A stretch of 64,000 nt of DNA from Alteromonas marina (GTDB lineage: Bacteria; Pseudomonadota; Gammaproteobacteria; Enterobacterales; Alteromonadaceae), in the NCBI RefSeq assembly GCF_000808575.1, contig NZ_JWLW01000015.1:62001-126000 (forward strand), given 5' to 3'. Made by a program: the position numbers and the translations under genes. Within the stretch, counting starts at the first letter, position 1. Every line of letters starts with the position of its first letter. Positions 44,787-56,378 of the stretch are shown here, piece by piece. Under the pieces are notes generated by a model. That model made no database searches and had not been told where the DNA came from. It was given only the letters and a program-made list of their open reading frames with translations.

Positions 44787-45812
44787 GTGGAACAAATAAT
44801 ACCTAAAAAACCGATTTCTGTAGAGCATAACTGGCAAAAAGAATTAGCAAGTAGCTTTACCGATCCTGCAAAGCTGTTGCAACACTTAGGTTTAGACCAA
44901 GAAAAATACGCCCAACACATTAAAGCGCGTCGACTTTTTCCTATGCGTGTTCCACGACATTTTGTGGATCTGATGGAGAAAGGCAATCCACACGACCCGC
45001 TTTTTTTACAAGTCATGCCGCTCAGCGATGAATTCCTAACATCACCCGGTTATAGCGAAGACCCGTTAGACGAGCACGACACCGCAGGCAAAGGCATACT
45101 GCACAAATACGATTCTCGCGTGTTGTTAATGGTTCGCACCGGCTGTGCAGTAAACTGCCGGTACTGTTTTCGCCGCCATTTTCCTTACGCCGACAATGCG
45201 GTAAGTAAGCACCAATGGCTTGATGTGCTTGAATACCTTCGCAGTAATAACAAAATTAATGAAGTGATTTTTTCAGGTGGCGACCCACTGATGGCGAAAG
45301 ACGATCATCTGTCGTGGCTAGCCAACGAAATTGCCGCTATTGCCCATATAAAGCGCCTGCGTATTCATAGCCGCCTCCCCGTGGTACTGCCAGAACGAAT
45401 TAGCCATGACTTTGTTGAATGGTTTACCGCATTGCCGCTTCAAAAAGTATTGGTGCTGCATGCAAACCACGCGAATGAGATGTCAGAAACGCTAAAATCC
45501 CGATTAAACACATTACGAGAGAGAGGTGTGACCCTGCTCAATCAGTCGGTATTGCTAAAAGGCGTAAACGATTCCGGTGATGCCATAAGTGACTTAAGTG
45601 AAACGCTGTTTGAAGCTGGAGTACTGCCCTATTACTTGCACGTGTTAGATAAAGTGCAGGGTGCGAGTCATTTTTATGTGAGTGATGATGAAGGTCGTCG
45701 AATCATGAAAGAAGCGATAAAGCGCCTGCCGGGCTTCTTGGTGCCAAAACTGGTGAGAGAAATTGGCGGTCAACCCGGCAAAACGCCTATCGACTTACAT
45801 TTGCATCCGTAA
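44787..45812 (+). CDS. epmB: EF-P lysine 2,3-aminomutase EpmB (YjeK)
   Basis: A 341-aa radical SAM enzyme that converts lysine to (R)-beta-lysine for EF-P modification. The radical SAM cluster motif is CAVNCRYC (CxxxCxxC), followed by FRRHFPY and FSGGDPLM (SAM-binding). [12 protein letters not shown] and [10 protein letters not shown] are typical of lysine aminomutases. The start is GTG; AAGG lies about 13 bases upstream. It is divergent from efp. Confidence 0.94.
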   Translation: MEQIIPKKPISVEHNWQKELASSFTDPAKLLQHLGLDQEKYAQHIKARRLFPMRVPRHFVDLMEKGNPHDPLFLQVMPLSDEFLTSPGYSEDPLDEHDTAGKGILHKYDSRVLLMVRTGCAVNCRYCFRRHFPYADNAVSKHQWLDVLEYLRSNNKINEVIFSGGDPLMAKDDHLSWLANEIAAIAHIKRLRIHSRLPVVLPERISHDFVEWFTALPLQKVLVLHANHANEMSETLKSRLNTLRERGVTLLNQSVLLKGVNDSGDAISDLSETLFEAGVLPYYLHVLDKVQGASHFYVSDDEGRRIMKEAIKRLPGFLVPKLVREIGGQPGKTPIDLHLHP

Positions 45813-45813
45813 C

Positions 45814-46005
45814 CTACGCGTAGGTATCAATGTTGGCGCCTAACGCGGGGTTTGAAGATGACGTTTTTGGTACGTCAGCGGCTGATTCCAGCAGCTGAAG
45901 CGACGCTTTTCCCTCTTGCTCTTGCTGGCTTTTTGCCAACTTAAGAGAGGCCAACTCAAGTGACGCACCGGACGTTCCAGAGGCACTAGCACCTTGTAGA
46001 TCCAT
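45814..46005 (-). CDS. YjfB-like putative motility protein
   Basis: A 63-aa protein with the pattern of the YjfB family: an N-terminal MDLQGAS, a central helix (LELASLKLAKSQQEQEGKASLQLLE) and a C-terminal NPALGANIDTYA. The family is linked to motility only by genome context. AAGGA lies before the ATG at 46005. It is convergent with epmB, with 1 bp between stops. Confidence 0.65.
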   Translation of the reverse strand: MDLQGASASGTSGASLELASLKLAKSQQEQEGKASLQLLESAADVPKTSSSNPALGANIDTYA

Positions 46006-46284
46006 ACCATTTTCCTTTGTTGCTTGTAGCAAAGTAAAAAAATGGGCAGAATTGCCCACCCTTACGGCGTGTTGTCCATTACATAAAAAGCAAGCGGCTT
46101 AATTGCCCGCAGACTTCGTAATATACAACTGACTTCAGGTTATCGGCCTTGAAAGGCGAAACTTTAATCATTATTTACCGTGATACATACGGCGTAGCAT
46201 AAATGATAGCTGCGCAATATATATCAACATTAAGTGTGCGACTAACACGTGCACCGGATTACATTAGAAACAAAAGGCGTGACC

Positions 46285-46617
46285 ATGCAACAGAGCCAAG
46301 AGATGCAAGCTGTCCATCAACAACTTCAAGAAACACTTCAAACGCTGCACCGCAAAGCTGTTGATGCCGACCAAATACTAGATAGTTTACAGCGCGATCA
46401 AAAAGGGAAGTTTGCAGCCGTTTTCGCAGATGACAGTGGGTTTAGCACATCAGCAAAACGCTTTGGTCCATATGTTCAAGAGATTGCAAATGACTGGCAA
46501 TCGCTAAAGGAACTGGATGATGATGCGGCCAAACAAGCCCTAGCGCCATTAGTTAAAAAGATAGAACTGGCGCTGGTGACCATTGCGCAATTTCAGCAAT
46601 CACTGTCTAAAAACTAG
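46285..46617 (+). CDS. Conserved-looking helical protein of unknown function
   Basis: A 110-aa soluble protein, rich in Gln and Ala, predicted mostly helical with heptad-like leucines (MQAVHQQLQETLQTLHRKAVDADQ at the start, ALVTIAQFQQSL at the end). I do not recognise it. AAAGG lies 8 bases before ATG 46285, better than the upstream in-frame start at 46249. A strong terminator follows directly, supporting a real single-gene transcript. Confidence 0.6.
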   Translation: MQQSQEMQAVHQQLQETLQTLHRKAVDADQILDSLQRDQKGKFAAVFADDSGFSTSAKRFGPYVQEIANDWQSLKELDDDAAKQALAPLVKKIELALVTIAQFQQSLSKN

Positions 46618-46643
46618 TACGCGCAGATAGAGATATATAAAGG

Positions 46644-46670
46644 AAAGCCCGCTTTATTCGCGGGCTTTAT
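46644..46670. terminator. Rho-independent terminator
   Basis: AAAGCCCGC (46644-46652) pairs with GCGGGCTTT (46660-46668) between convergent genes, T-rich after it on the plus strand. Confidence 0.88.
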
Positions 46671-46715
46671 TGTATTTTCTGCTTTCTGACAGCGCACTCT
46701 TCCACGCCTTACTGA

Positions 46716-48011
46716 TTATTTTTGATAAAGCGGCAACAAACCAATTCTCCGCTTAATTTCCTGCACTTCTTTTAAGTACGCTTTACTGTCCACCCGCTGA
46801 TACTGCTCGGTAAACGCTTGCTTACTTAAGCCTTCGGGAAGGCCTTCAATAGGCGGGATGATTTCAAGTTCACTTTGAATGCGCGCAATCGCGTTTTGCA
46901 CTTCCATCGCAGTATTTGGATGGGTAGCAACCTTTGCAAACTCAGTACCCGACATATCTGCCGCTAAGTCTACAAAACTATAGCCCGAACCACCGTTGCC
47001 CCGGTCCATTAGTTCTTTAAACTCGCCAATTGCTAAGGACATACCTTGTTCAGCCATTAACTCTAATGCAGCAGAAATAATGAAGTGACGAGCCAAATCG
47101 TTGCGTTTGTGCAGCACAGCACCTCTGCGAGGCTTTAACGCCTTTTCGGAATCTGGCTGTATGTCGCCCACCAGAGCCCCAACACGATGATGCCCAACGT
47201 AAACCGCTAAAGCGAGGATTACCGCATTATTATGCAGTACTGCATCATCAGGGGATTGGCTTTGCTCTCTCGCTCGTGCCATCCCTTCGCGCAAGTATTC
47301 AATAAGGGATACAGGTTTACTTGATAAGGCTATTTCTCTGCCAGACAAATAACGTAAATAGTACGCAGATAACTGCTGAAGCTCGGTCTGTTCGCTTACC
47401 GACATATTCGACGCCACCACGTTTAACTCGCTTAGCAGCTCATCTAATCGCCCGACATCTAAAGTAAGCTCACCGCTTCGCATGGTTACACGTTCCACCC
47501 TCGATAACGCAATGGTGGCTATTTTTGATTGCGTATAAGAGTTCACCGTACGCTCTAAAAACCCAAGTAAAAAACGACCCGGAATGGTTAAGTCACCAAC
47601 TTGGACTTGCTCTATACGCAAGCTATCTCCAGGCAGCACTAGCGCTGACGCATTTACGTAATACCCCGTATTGTTGATAGCGTAAGTGACATTAATGGTT
47701 CCCGCCACCGGCGTAATATTCACTACGCCCTTAAAATCAGGTAAAGCACGCTGTAACACACCCACTAAGCTTTCGACTTGGGTTTCGGTGAGCGTAACTT
47801 GATGCCCCTCTTCTCGGCGGGAAAACGCCTGTTGCAGCTGACCGAGGAGTTCATTAACGCTATCAGCACCATCTAGCTGCGTGGGCGCTGTCGATGCGAC
47901 TAATGGCGCTTTTTGCACAGCCATAACCGTAATCGTAGCAACGCTTACTACAAGCAGAACAACAATGATGGCAAGAGTAATCAAAAGCCATTTTACGCTA
48001 CGCAAAATCAT
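46716..48011 (-). CDS. Membrane-anchored protein of unknown function
   Basis: A 431-aa protein with one N-terminal membrane helix (about residues 8-31, WLLITLAIIVVLLVVSVATI) and a large, probably periplasmic, remainder. The first part (TQVESLVGVLQRALPDFKGVVNITP, YYVNASALVLPG) looks like a beta-rich lipid-binding-type domain; the second part (HHRVGALVGDIQP, NDLARHFIISAALELMAEQG, GYSFVDLAADMSGT) is distinct and resembles family proteins annotated only as hypothetical in Alteromonadales. HFIISAALE and GYSFVDLAADMSG might form an active centre, but I cannot assign one. Confidence 0.65.
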   Translation of the reverse strand: MILRSVKWLLITLAIIVVLLVVSVATITVMAVQKAPLVASTAPTQLDGADSVNELLGQLQQAFSRREEGHQVTLTETQVESLVGVLQRALPDFKGVVNITPVAGTINVTYAINNTGYYVNASALVLPGDSLRIEQVQVGDLTIPGRFLLGFLERTVNSYTQSKIATIALSRVERVTMRSGELTLDVGRLDELLSELNVVASNMSVSEQTELQQLSAYYLRYLSGREIALSSKPVSLIEYLREGMARAREQSQSPDDAVLHNNAVILALAVYVGHHRVGALVGDIQPDSEKALKPRRGAVLHKRNDLARHFIISAALELMAEQGMSLAIGEFKELMDRGNGGSGYSFVDLAADMSGTEFAKVATHPNTAMEVQNAIARIQSELEIIPPIEGLPEGLSKQAFTEQYQRVDSKAYLKEVQEIKRRIGLLPLYQK

Positions 48012-48189
48012 GAGAAATCAGCTGTACCTGTCATTACAATGAATAAGAAATAAGTTAGCGCCCCTGGCGTTCTTTGCTGTAAAACAAAGAAAGTTACGCC
48101 CTAACGTGCTGGTTATACTACGTTATCTATTTTCGCGCCACCAGTGACAAGTGGCACGACAAGTCGGCAATTAACCTCCACCGCATTCG

Positions 48190-48891
48190 CTAAAAAACGA
48201 GTTCGCAGTCCACCCAGTCTTTCAAGCTTTTATACCCCACTGTGGCACCAGACAAGTCATGATGTTTCGACAAATCCGTGGGTATCACAACGCAGGCTAG
48301 GTTTGCAGCAAGTGCTGCTGTCATGCCGGTTTGCGTGTCTTCAATTGCCACACATTCACCTGGTATTTTTCCTAGCTTGTCCATTGCAAGCGCGTAACAA
48401 TCAGGTGCTGGTTTGCTGTTTTCGACATCTTCCACGGCAACCACGCAAGAAATATAAGCACTTAAACCATACTGAGATAAGGTTTTTTCCACCGAATTTT
48501 TACTTCCCCCTGTCACAATCCCAATGGTGTAACCTTTGTTTGCACAATGTTCAATGGTTTCTTTAGCAAACGGCATTAAGGGAAAAGCTTGCTTATCTAA
48601 GTAGTCGCTAATGCTTTTGTGTTTTTGCTGTGCTAGCTGCTGCGGCGCTATACTAATATTAAAATGTTCGACGAGATCGACAGCATTTTGCTTTACAGGA
48701 ATACCCGCCATCACTTCACAATAAAAATCCTCGCTCAGTTCAACATCGTACTTCAGCAAAATGTCTTTCCACAGGTCAAAATGTACGGATTCTGAGTCAA
48801 TAAGGGTACCGTCGTGATCAAATAACAGCGTTGTGGTTTTATCGCTTACCGCTAACTGGCGGGCTGATGAAGAAACTGGGTTCAATGTCAA
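48190..48891 (-). CDS. HAD-family hydrolase, beta-phosphoglucomutase-like subgroup
   Basis: A 233-aa HAD subfamily IA phosphatase. Motif I is FDHDGTLIDSE (nucleophile Asp; DHD instead of the common DxD variant DMD or DCD), motif II IVTGGSK, motif III Lys in SKPAPDCY, motif IV AIEDTQTG. The helical cap lies at about residues 40-105. Substrate is probably a small sugar phosphate, not identifiable by sequence. It is divergent from the membrane protein gene at 49104. Confidence 0.87.
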   Translation of the reverse strand: MTLNPVSSSARQLAVSDKTTTLLFDHDGTLIDSESVHFDLWKDILLKYDVELSEDFYCEVMAGIPVKQNAVDLVEHFNISIAPQQLAQQKHKSISDYLDKQAFPLMPFAKETIEHCANKGYTIGIVTGGSKNSVEKTLSQYGLSAYISCVVAVEDVENSKPAPDCYALAMDKLGKIPGECVAIEDTQTGMTAALAANLACVVIPTDLSKHHDLSGATVGYKSLKDWVDCELVF

Positions 48892-49103
48892 AATAAACCT
48901 CCTTGCTAGTTCAATACCGGTTTTGAAAATATATTAGATGTCATCGATACCGAAAAAACGATAACACCTTTAGCCCCTGGTGCAGTGCTTTGTTAATGGT
49001 GATTGTTTTCATGCCATATGTCAGAACATGCCAGAACAGTACCAGTGCTGTGATACACTGTGGCTTTCACGAGCAAGAACATTTTCAACGTGGAGTGAAT
49101 TGG

Positions 49104-49778
49104 GTGCTTTACCACATACTAGGCTTTGCCAGTGCCGCGCTGTTTTTACTAACATGGTTAGGATTATGGTCACAAATTAAGGCCATGACGCGCTTTCAAG
49201 TGCCCGTTTCTAGCGAAAGTGACGATGCTAACCACAGTCTGTCACTTAACCAGTTTGGCTCTAGCTATTTCGCGTTCTTCTCTATCTTCCTTTTCGGTAT
49301 TTCAGTCGAGCCATTCAACCATTATTTGGTGTGGACACGATTTGGTGCACTCATACTTACGCTCATTATCATTTGGAAGATATGGCAGCACAGGCGCACT
49401 TCAATCTCTGGTTACGTTGCCGCAGTTGCCCTGCTAGCTCTCATCGGCGGCACTTTTTCCATTGCTTTTCGGCCATTCCCAACGCTTGCACAGCTTGGCG
49501 CAAATACCTTAATGCTGGTAGTCACCGTTATACTGTTTCAAGGTTCACTGCACCAGTGGTTTGTATTGCAGCGCAGACAAAAAGTGGGATCGCTGTCATT
49601 TGCACTGTTTCGCAATATATTGATAAAAGACGTTAGCACTTTATTATTTGGCCTAACAATGCCATTAAGCCAAAGCTGGCCGCTACTTATCCTAAACGGC
49701 ACCAGCGTAATTATGCGTGGCAGTATTTTGTTGCAGATGCACAAACTAAAACGCCGAGAAATTTCCGTATCAGGGTAG
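49104..49778 (+). CDS. Polytopic membrane protein of unknown function
   Basis: A 224-aa protein with about seven hydrophobic segments (for example ILGFASAALFLLTWLGLW, YFAFFSIFLFGISVE, FGALILTLIIIWKIW, YVAAVALLALIGGTF). Not recognised; the helix count recalls small PQ-loop-type carriers but the PQ motif is absent. GTG at 49104 (or GTG at 49095) is favoured because GGAG lies 8 bases upstream and the longer upstream frame is not hydrophobic or helical. Its last codons form part of the terminator stem. Confidence 0.65.
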   Translation: MLYHILGFASAALFLLTWLGLWSQIKAMTRFQVPVSSESDDANHSLSLNQFGSSYFAFFSIFLFGISVEPFNHYLVWTRFGALILTLIIIWKIWQHRRTSISGYVAAVALLALIGGTFSIAFRPFPTLAQLGANTLMLVVTVILFQGSLHQWFVLQRRQKVGSLSFALFRNILIKDVSTLLFGLTMPLSQSWPLLILNGTSVIMRGSILLQMHKLKRREISVSG

Positions 49779-49793
49779 TATCTCGGCGTTTTC
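49748..49793 (+). terminator. Terminator overlapping the end of the membrane protein gene
   Basis: AAAACGCCGAGA (49748-49759) pairs perfectly with TCTCGGCGTTTT (49781-49792), a 12-bp stem. Confidence 0.85.
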
Positions 49794-49902
49794 TACTTGT
49801 TTTGTGTGGCAAAGAGATCGCTTGCCTGGCGGTCATTTGTTTAAACTGCGTTACCAATACAAGCTTCTGTTAATAAGTACAAAAGCGGCGCGTTTCTGCA
49901 AT

Positions 49903-51813
<1,911 letters not shown>

Positions 51814-51911
51814 TTAAGCCAGCGACAAAGAAAGAGGTACGCGGCGCATAAGCATAGCGCCGCTCAGCATAGGATTGATGTTAGCAGGGCGAGTACAGAC
51901 TGGCAATGCGC

Positions 51912-52493
51912 TTATTTCAGCAAAAACTCGGCAATAGCAGGCAAGTGATTTTCGTAACCTACAAAGCTGTGATCGCCGCCTTCTTCAATAACCAGATGAC
52001 TTTGTGCGTACTTTTCAGCCGCTAAGCGGTAATCCAGTGTTTCATCCTCGGTCTGAAGCAGCACTTTGTAATTGCCTGGCGTTTTAATTGAGGCAGCTTC
52101 TAATGCTTGGATTACCCCCATATCGCTTTCTACTATTTCAAACTTTTCTTTGCTGTAAGGGTTTTCGTGGGCACCGATAAACCCTTGCAATAGCTCGTAA
52201 GGGCGAACAGCGGGATTGATTAACACGGCTTTGCCACCAAACTTTTCAAGCAAAAACGTAGAGAGATACCCCCCCATTGAACTGCCAATAAGTTTCAGCC
52301 CGTTTTCAAGCAGTGCCGGTGTGTTCTCAATAAGTGAAATTAGCTGGTCTTCCACTTTGCTAGGAAAATTAGACAGCTCAGGAATGTGCAAGGTAACGTT
52401 CGAGTGATGCTGCTCAAAATACGCTTTGGTGGCTTGCGCCTTAATGGATTTCGGCGAACTTAAAAAGCCGTGGAGATATAAAATGTGCTGCAT
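51912..52493 (-). CDS. yqiA: YqiA-family alpha/beta hydrolase (esterase)
   Basis: A 193-aa esterase of the UPF0227/YqiA family. LYLHGFLSSPKS forms the oxyanion region, IGSSMGGYLS holds the nucleophile Ser, TEDETLDYR holds the likely Asp and EGGDHSF the His. E. coli YqiA hydrolyses short acyl esters. It is in the conserved position between cpdA (147-bp gap) and parE (113-bp gap). Confidence 0.93.
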   Translation of the reverse strand: MQHILYLHGFLSSPKSIKAQATKAYFEQHHSNVTLHIPELSNFPSKVEDQLISLIENTPALLENGLKLIGSSMGGYLSTFLLEKFGGKAVLINPAVRPYELLQGFIGAHENPYSKEKFEIVESDMGVIQALEAASIKTPGNYKVLLQTEDETLDYRLAAEKYAQSHLVIEEGGDHSFVGYENHLPAIAEFLLK

Positions 52494-52640
52494 ATTTTTC
52501 TCTACCCTGTGTTCTCTGTTCTTTTTTGTTTCTTTGTGTACTTTCTTGCTTCTTTGTTTGCTCTAAACTCGATGCGAGTATGAAACGGGTTTTAACGCCA
52601 AACGCGCCTAGCGCATCCTTTAAAGCCAAGCTCGACTAAG

Positions 52641-53444
52641 CTAAACCCTAACAACGGTAACGTTTACCGTGCCGTCACCCATTAATTTCATCACCTGATA
52701 CCCCGGCGCTTCATTGCTAACACCAAACTCGGGCCGCATTTCCCACTGCCAACATGTAGAAGGGCTGCTGTAAGAAGGCGTATTGTGCTTTCCTATCAGC
52801 TGGCGCAACGGCGAATGTACGTGTCCGTGTAGTAAGGCTTTTATCTGCGGATATTCATCTGTAAGCGATACTAACCGCTGAGCATCAACCAAAGAGTGCT
52901 TATCCATCCAACTGTTTGAAGGCAATATGTGATGATGAAGCGCAATAAGATGATTTGTCTGCGGCGACGTAGTTAACGATTGCTCTAGCGCCTGTATGTC
53001 GCTTTCTTTTACTTCCCCCGCTGCCATATACATATTACTTGTAGCGCGGGTATCCATGCCGTGTATTTGCCAATTGCACAAGCTTAACGAGTCATTGCTT
53101 TGTAGGTGCCGACTGCCAACGTACTTTTCGAAGTACGGATTATTGTCATGGTTTCCCGCCAGCACAAACCATTCTATATTTGCTGGCTCAATATGTTGCT
53201 CCATCAATGCAATAAAATGCTGATAGCTCTCAGGGGAACTATCGCCGCTAATATCCCCAGTAACCAGCACGACTACTTGGTGCTTTGCTCTCTGTTCTGG
53301 CTCACTTGCAACTTCTTGAACAATGTAATTTTGGATATCAGAAAGCACGCGTGCTAGTGAATCATAGGGCGCGATGCCCGCATATCCCGTCTTATCTTTG
53401 TCTTTTAGTAAGTGGCAATCACTTAGCTGAATGAGTGTTATCAC
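52641..53444 (-). CDS. cpdA: 3',5'-cyclic-AMP phosphodiesterase CpdA
   Basis: A 267-aa calcineurin-type metallophosphoesterase that hydrolyses cAMP to AMP. Metal-binding motifs in order: QLSDCHL (DxH), VTGDISGDSS (GD), LAGNHDNN (GNHD), LHHHILP and HGHVHSP. Length and neighbours match E. coli CpdA. It starts 4 bp inside the end of yqiB (ATGA), indicating coupled translation. Confidence 0.94.
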   Translation of the reverse strand: MITLIQLSDCHLLKDKDKTGYAGIAPYDSLARVLSDIQNYIVQEVASEPEQRAKHQVVVLVTGDISGDSSPESYQHFIALMEQHIEPANIEWFVLAGNHDNNPYFEKYVGSRHLQSNDSLSLCNWQIHGMDTRATSNMYMAAGEVKESDIQALEQSLTTSPQTNHLIALHHHILPSNSWMDKHSLVDAQRLVSLTDEYPQIKALLHGHVHSPLRQLIGKHNTPSYSSPSTCWQWEMRPEFGVSNEAPGYQVMKLMGDGTVNVTVVRV

Positions 53445-53881
53445 GCTTCAGAAGTAACGTTTGAGGAATGTTGCAAACAGAAGTTTAGCCATTCAGCTAA
53501 AAAGATATTCACCATGTGCTTTTCGTTACGCTGGCGCATTTTTAAATTCGGATACTCGTACGACGGTTCAAGCGCTCCCGTATTTTGACTATTGATAACC
53601 TCTGCCATACGCGCATCGTGATATAAGCGCACCGTCATGCTGGGCGTTAAATATGAGGGCATATCTTTAGTGGTTTGCTTAATGCTTAACGTACTGGTGT
53701 AGCGAGCAGACTCTACAATACGTATTTCATAAGACAGGCCGACACCGACCGAAAATTCATAGCTCAAATCTTCCGTATCGCAATCAGGCAAAATTCTCAG
53801 AACATGGGAGTAGTTCAGTTCGCAAAGCGCCTGCATTGAAGGAAGATGAGGTACGTATTTTCGTTGATTGCGTTGTGTCAC
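53441..53881 (-). CDS. yqiB: YqiB family protein (DUF1249)
   Basis: A 146-aa protein of the DUF1249 family. PHLPSMQALCELNYSHVLRILPD, IVESARYTSTL, MTVRLYHDARMAEVI and YEYPNLKMRQRNEKHMVN match E. coli YqiB closely in order. Function unknown; conserved linkage with cpdA suggests some tie to cyclic nucleotide or DNA topology genes. The GTG at 53881 overlaps the nudF stop by 4 bp (GTGA) and gives the family's normal length; an ATG at 53929 would add 16 atypical residues. Confidence 0.9.
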   Translation of the reverse strand: MTQRNQRKYVPHLPSMQALCELNYSHVLRILPDCDTEDLSYEFSVGVGLSYEIRIVESARYTSTLSIKQTTKDMPSYLTPSMTVRLYHDARMAEVINSQNTGALEPSYEYPNLKMRQRNEKHMVNIFLAEWLNFCLQHSSNVTSEA

Positions 53882-54504
53882 GATGTCTGCCACTGCTCCA
53901 GAAGTTGTGTTTTGTGCATAAAGAACCATTGTAGCGCAATTACCGCTGCGGCGTTGTCAATATGGCCATTTTCCAACCATTCAAGGGCGGTATTTTCTTT
54001 TATTCGATGTACTTTAATGTCTTCAGACTCGCTTTCTAGGCCGTGAATGCCTTGCGCTTGGCTAGCATCAGTCTTTGCTATAAAAATGTGTAATCTTTCG
54101 GTCGTGCCGCCCGGGCTAGATAAATAACTCAGCGCTTTGGTTAATTTATCTAGGGTAATACCTGCCTCTTCCATCGACTCTCTATGGCATACAGACTCCG
54201 GTGTTTCTCCTTTGTCGATCATGCCCGCGATAATTTCTATTAACCAAGGGCTTGAAGATGTGGCTAATGCCCCAATTCTAACTTGCTCAATGAGCACAAA
54301 CTCTTGGAGTTCAGGATCGTAGGGTAAGACCCCCACCGCATGACCGCGTTCAAATATTTCTCGCGTGACCGTGTCGCTCCATTCTCCATTAAAACACTTG
54401 TGCTTAAATTGATACTGATTCATGGTAAAGAAACCACGATACACTGGCTTAATGTCGGTGATTTCGACGTCATTTGAGGTAAATGAAAGGAATTCCTTGC
54501 TCAT
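53878..54504 (-). CDS. nudF: ADP-ribose pyrophosphatase NudF
   Basis: A 208-aa Nudix hydrolase cleaving ADP-ribose to AMP and ribose 5-phosphate. The Nudix box is GMIDKGETPESVCHRESMEE plus AGI, with the preceding strand IEIIAGM. The ATG at 54504 is chosen since the longer frame begins at a TTG (54525) without a ribosome site. It is divergent from tolC, as in E. coli, and first in the group nudF-yqiB-cpdA. Confidence 0.93.
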   Translation of the reverse strand: MSKEFLSFTSNDVEITDIKPVYRGFFTMNQYQFKHKCFNGEWSDTVTREIFERGHAVGVLPYDPELQEFVLIEQVRIGALATSSSPWLIEIIAGMIDKGETPESVCHRESMEEAGITLDKLTKALSYLSSPGGTTERLHIFIAKTDASQAQGIHGLESESEDIKVHRIKENTALEWLENGHIDNAAAVIALQWFFMHKTQLLEQWQTS

Positions 54505-54800
54505 TTGCTGACACTTATGGTTCAAATAGATTTATCATACATAGTACATTTACACACCAACCATGTATACGCATGAAAAATGCGATACGGCGTGTGAGCG
54601 AATAACAGAAAACTCATATTACAAGTCGTCTATTACTATAATAATTGCGTGGGTAGATCACATATTCTGTTACAGTTAATCGAATACTGTTACGAGTTTG
54701 GACTTTCGGTTTGTGGTTGAATTTTCATACACTTGGTTTTAATAAGTCGTCTCAACGAATAAACGACGACGCAACTTGAACACAACAGGAAGACGTAAGC

Positions 54801-56189
54801 ATGAAACGAACACTTCTGTCGCTAGTTATCGGTGTTTCGATGACAACTGGTGCGCTAGCCGATGACCTAATGCAGGTATATCAACAAGCACTGGCGAACG
54901 ATCCATTGGTAAACCAAGCGAAAGCGCAACGTGATGCTGCGTTCGAAGGAATCAGTCTTAGCCGCGCAAGCCTACTACCCCAAATCTCTGGCTCTGTGGG
55001 TTATACGCACTCGGAGTCTGAACGTTTTCAGCAACTTGGGCCAGATACAATCTTTACAACTGATACCACTGTCGACACTATTGATTACGGAATTTCCTTA
55101 TCAATGTCTTTGTATGACCACGCGAACTGGTTGGGTTTAGACCGAGCAGAGAAAGTGGCAGAGCAAAGCGACGCACAACTTGCCGCTAGTATGCAAGACG
55201 TCATAGTGCGTACCGTTACAGCTTACTTTGACGTATTACGCGCCCGTGACAATGTGGAGTTCGTAGGGTCAGAGAAACGCGCTATTGAGCGACAGCTTGA
55301 ACAAACACGCCAGCGCTTCGAAGTGGGTTTAACAGCCATTACTGACGTGCATGAAGCACAAGCAAATTACGACAGTACAGTTGCACAAGCAATACAGGCA
55401 AGAAATCAGCTTGAGTTTGCCCTTGAAGCACTTCGTGTAATTACCGGAAAATACCACGATCGTTTATTCGGTTTAAATACAGAAAACTTTTCTGCGACTA
55501 TGCCGGTTCCAGCAACCGTTGACAGCTGGTTAGAAACCGCACAAGACAAAAACCTTGCATTATTAGTTGACCGTTTGGCCATGGACGTGGCAAAAGAGGA
55601 CATCGCCATTGCACGTTCAGGCCACTTACCAACCTTGGCATTGTCGGGTCGATATGGCCGCTCGAAAGACGATGTTGAAGGTGAGTTTATTACTGATGAT
55701 GGTCAAACCGCACCCGTTGCTTACGACACGCCGTACCTTGATAGTAAGTCAATAGGTGTAACGCTCAGCGTTCCAATCTATCAAGGCGGTAGCGTAAGCG
55801 CGCAAACGTCGCAAGCGAAGTACAACTACGTAGCGGCTAGCCAAGCTGCAGAGCAGACGTATCGTCAAACGGTACAGTCAGTTCGCAGCTCGTTTAATAA
55901 CGTAAAAGCGTCAATCTCTACTATTCGCGCTCTAGAGCAGTCAGTGGTGTCTGCAGATAGCGCACTTAAAGCCACAGAAGCGGGCTTTGATGTAGGTACA
56001 CGTACTATTGTTGACGTATTGGACAGCACCCGTAACTTGTTTGACGCACGTCGTAACCTTGCGGGCGCACGCTACGACTTTATTCAGTCAGTGGTTACGC
56101 TTAAGCAAGCGGCAGGTACATTGACAGGTGAAGATGTGGCTATGATCAACCGTGGTCTTAAACCTGTAGAGAAGAGTAGCAACGAATAG
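54801..56189 (+). CDS. tolC: Outer-membrane efflux channel TolC
   Basis: A 462-aa outer-membrane protein with a signal peptide ending TGALADD. It has the two OEP repeats of the TolC family: DLMQVYQQALANDPLVNQAKAQRDAAFEGI and the second copy starting near KNLALLVDRLAMDVAKEDIA, and ends DVLDSTRNLFDARRNLAGARYDFIQS. It forms the tunnel for RND pumps and type I secretion. AGGAAG precedes the start; a terminator follows. Confidence 0.96.
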   Translation: MKRTLLSLVIGVSMTTGALADDLMQVYQQALANDPLVNQAKAQRDAAFEGISLSRASLLPQISGSVGYTHSESERFQQLGPDTIFTTDTTVDTIDYGISLSMSLYDHANWLGLDRAEKVAEQSDAQLAASMQDVIVRTVTAYFDVLRARDNVEFVGSEKRAIERQLEQTRQRFEVGLTAITDVHEAQANYDSTVAQAIQARNQLEFALEALRVITGKYHDRLFGLNTENFSATMPVPATVDSWLETAQDKNLALLVDRLAMDVAKEDIAIARSGHLPTLALSGRYGRSKDDVEGEFITDDGQTAPVAYDTPYLDSKSIGVTLSVPIYQGGSVSAQTSQAKYNYVAASQAAEQTYRQTVQSVRSSFNNVKASISTIRALEQSVVSADSALKATEAGFDVGTRTIVDVLDSTRNLFDARRNLAGARYDFIQSVVTLKQAAGTLTGEDVAMINRGLKPVEKSSNE

Positions 56190-56233
56190 GATGTGATGTA
56201 GCGCAAGACCAGCGTTTTAACACCACATAGGAA

Positions 56234-56258
56234 GGGTGGCCACTGGCTGCCCTTTTTT
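56234..56258 (+). terminator. Terminator after tolC
   Basis: GGGTGGCC (56234-56241) pairs with GGCTGCCC (56245-56252) with two G-U pairs, followed by TTTTTT. Confidence 0.85.
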
Positions 56259-56266
56259 GTACCTAA

Positions 56267-56345
56267 TACCAATTCGCGCAGATAATTGCCCACTCAGAAG
56301 GCCCAGGCAAGTTTCCTAGTGAAGCGTGTGAACGCCAGAAATGGT
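56267..56345. repeat. Truncated copy of the MITE-like element
   Basis: About 79 bp match the left end of the element at 43911 (TACCAAT, CGCAGATAATTGCCCACTC, then AGGCAAGTTTCCTAGTGAAG against the corresponding interior). The rest and the right end are missing. Confidence 0.65.
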
Positions 56346-56378
56346 ATGATAAATCTTTGTTAGCATTGAAGTGAATGA

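Noticed and set aside
48144..48566. 140-aa ORF opposite the HAD gene
   Set aside because: Overlaps a complete HAD hydrolase with all four motifs; translation shows no domain.
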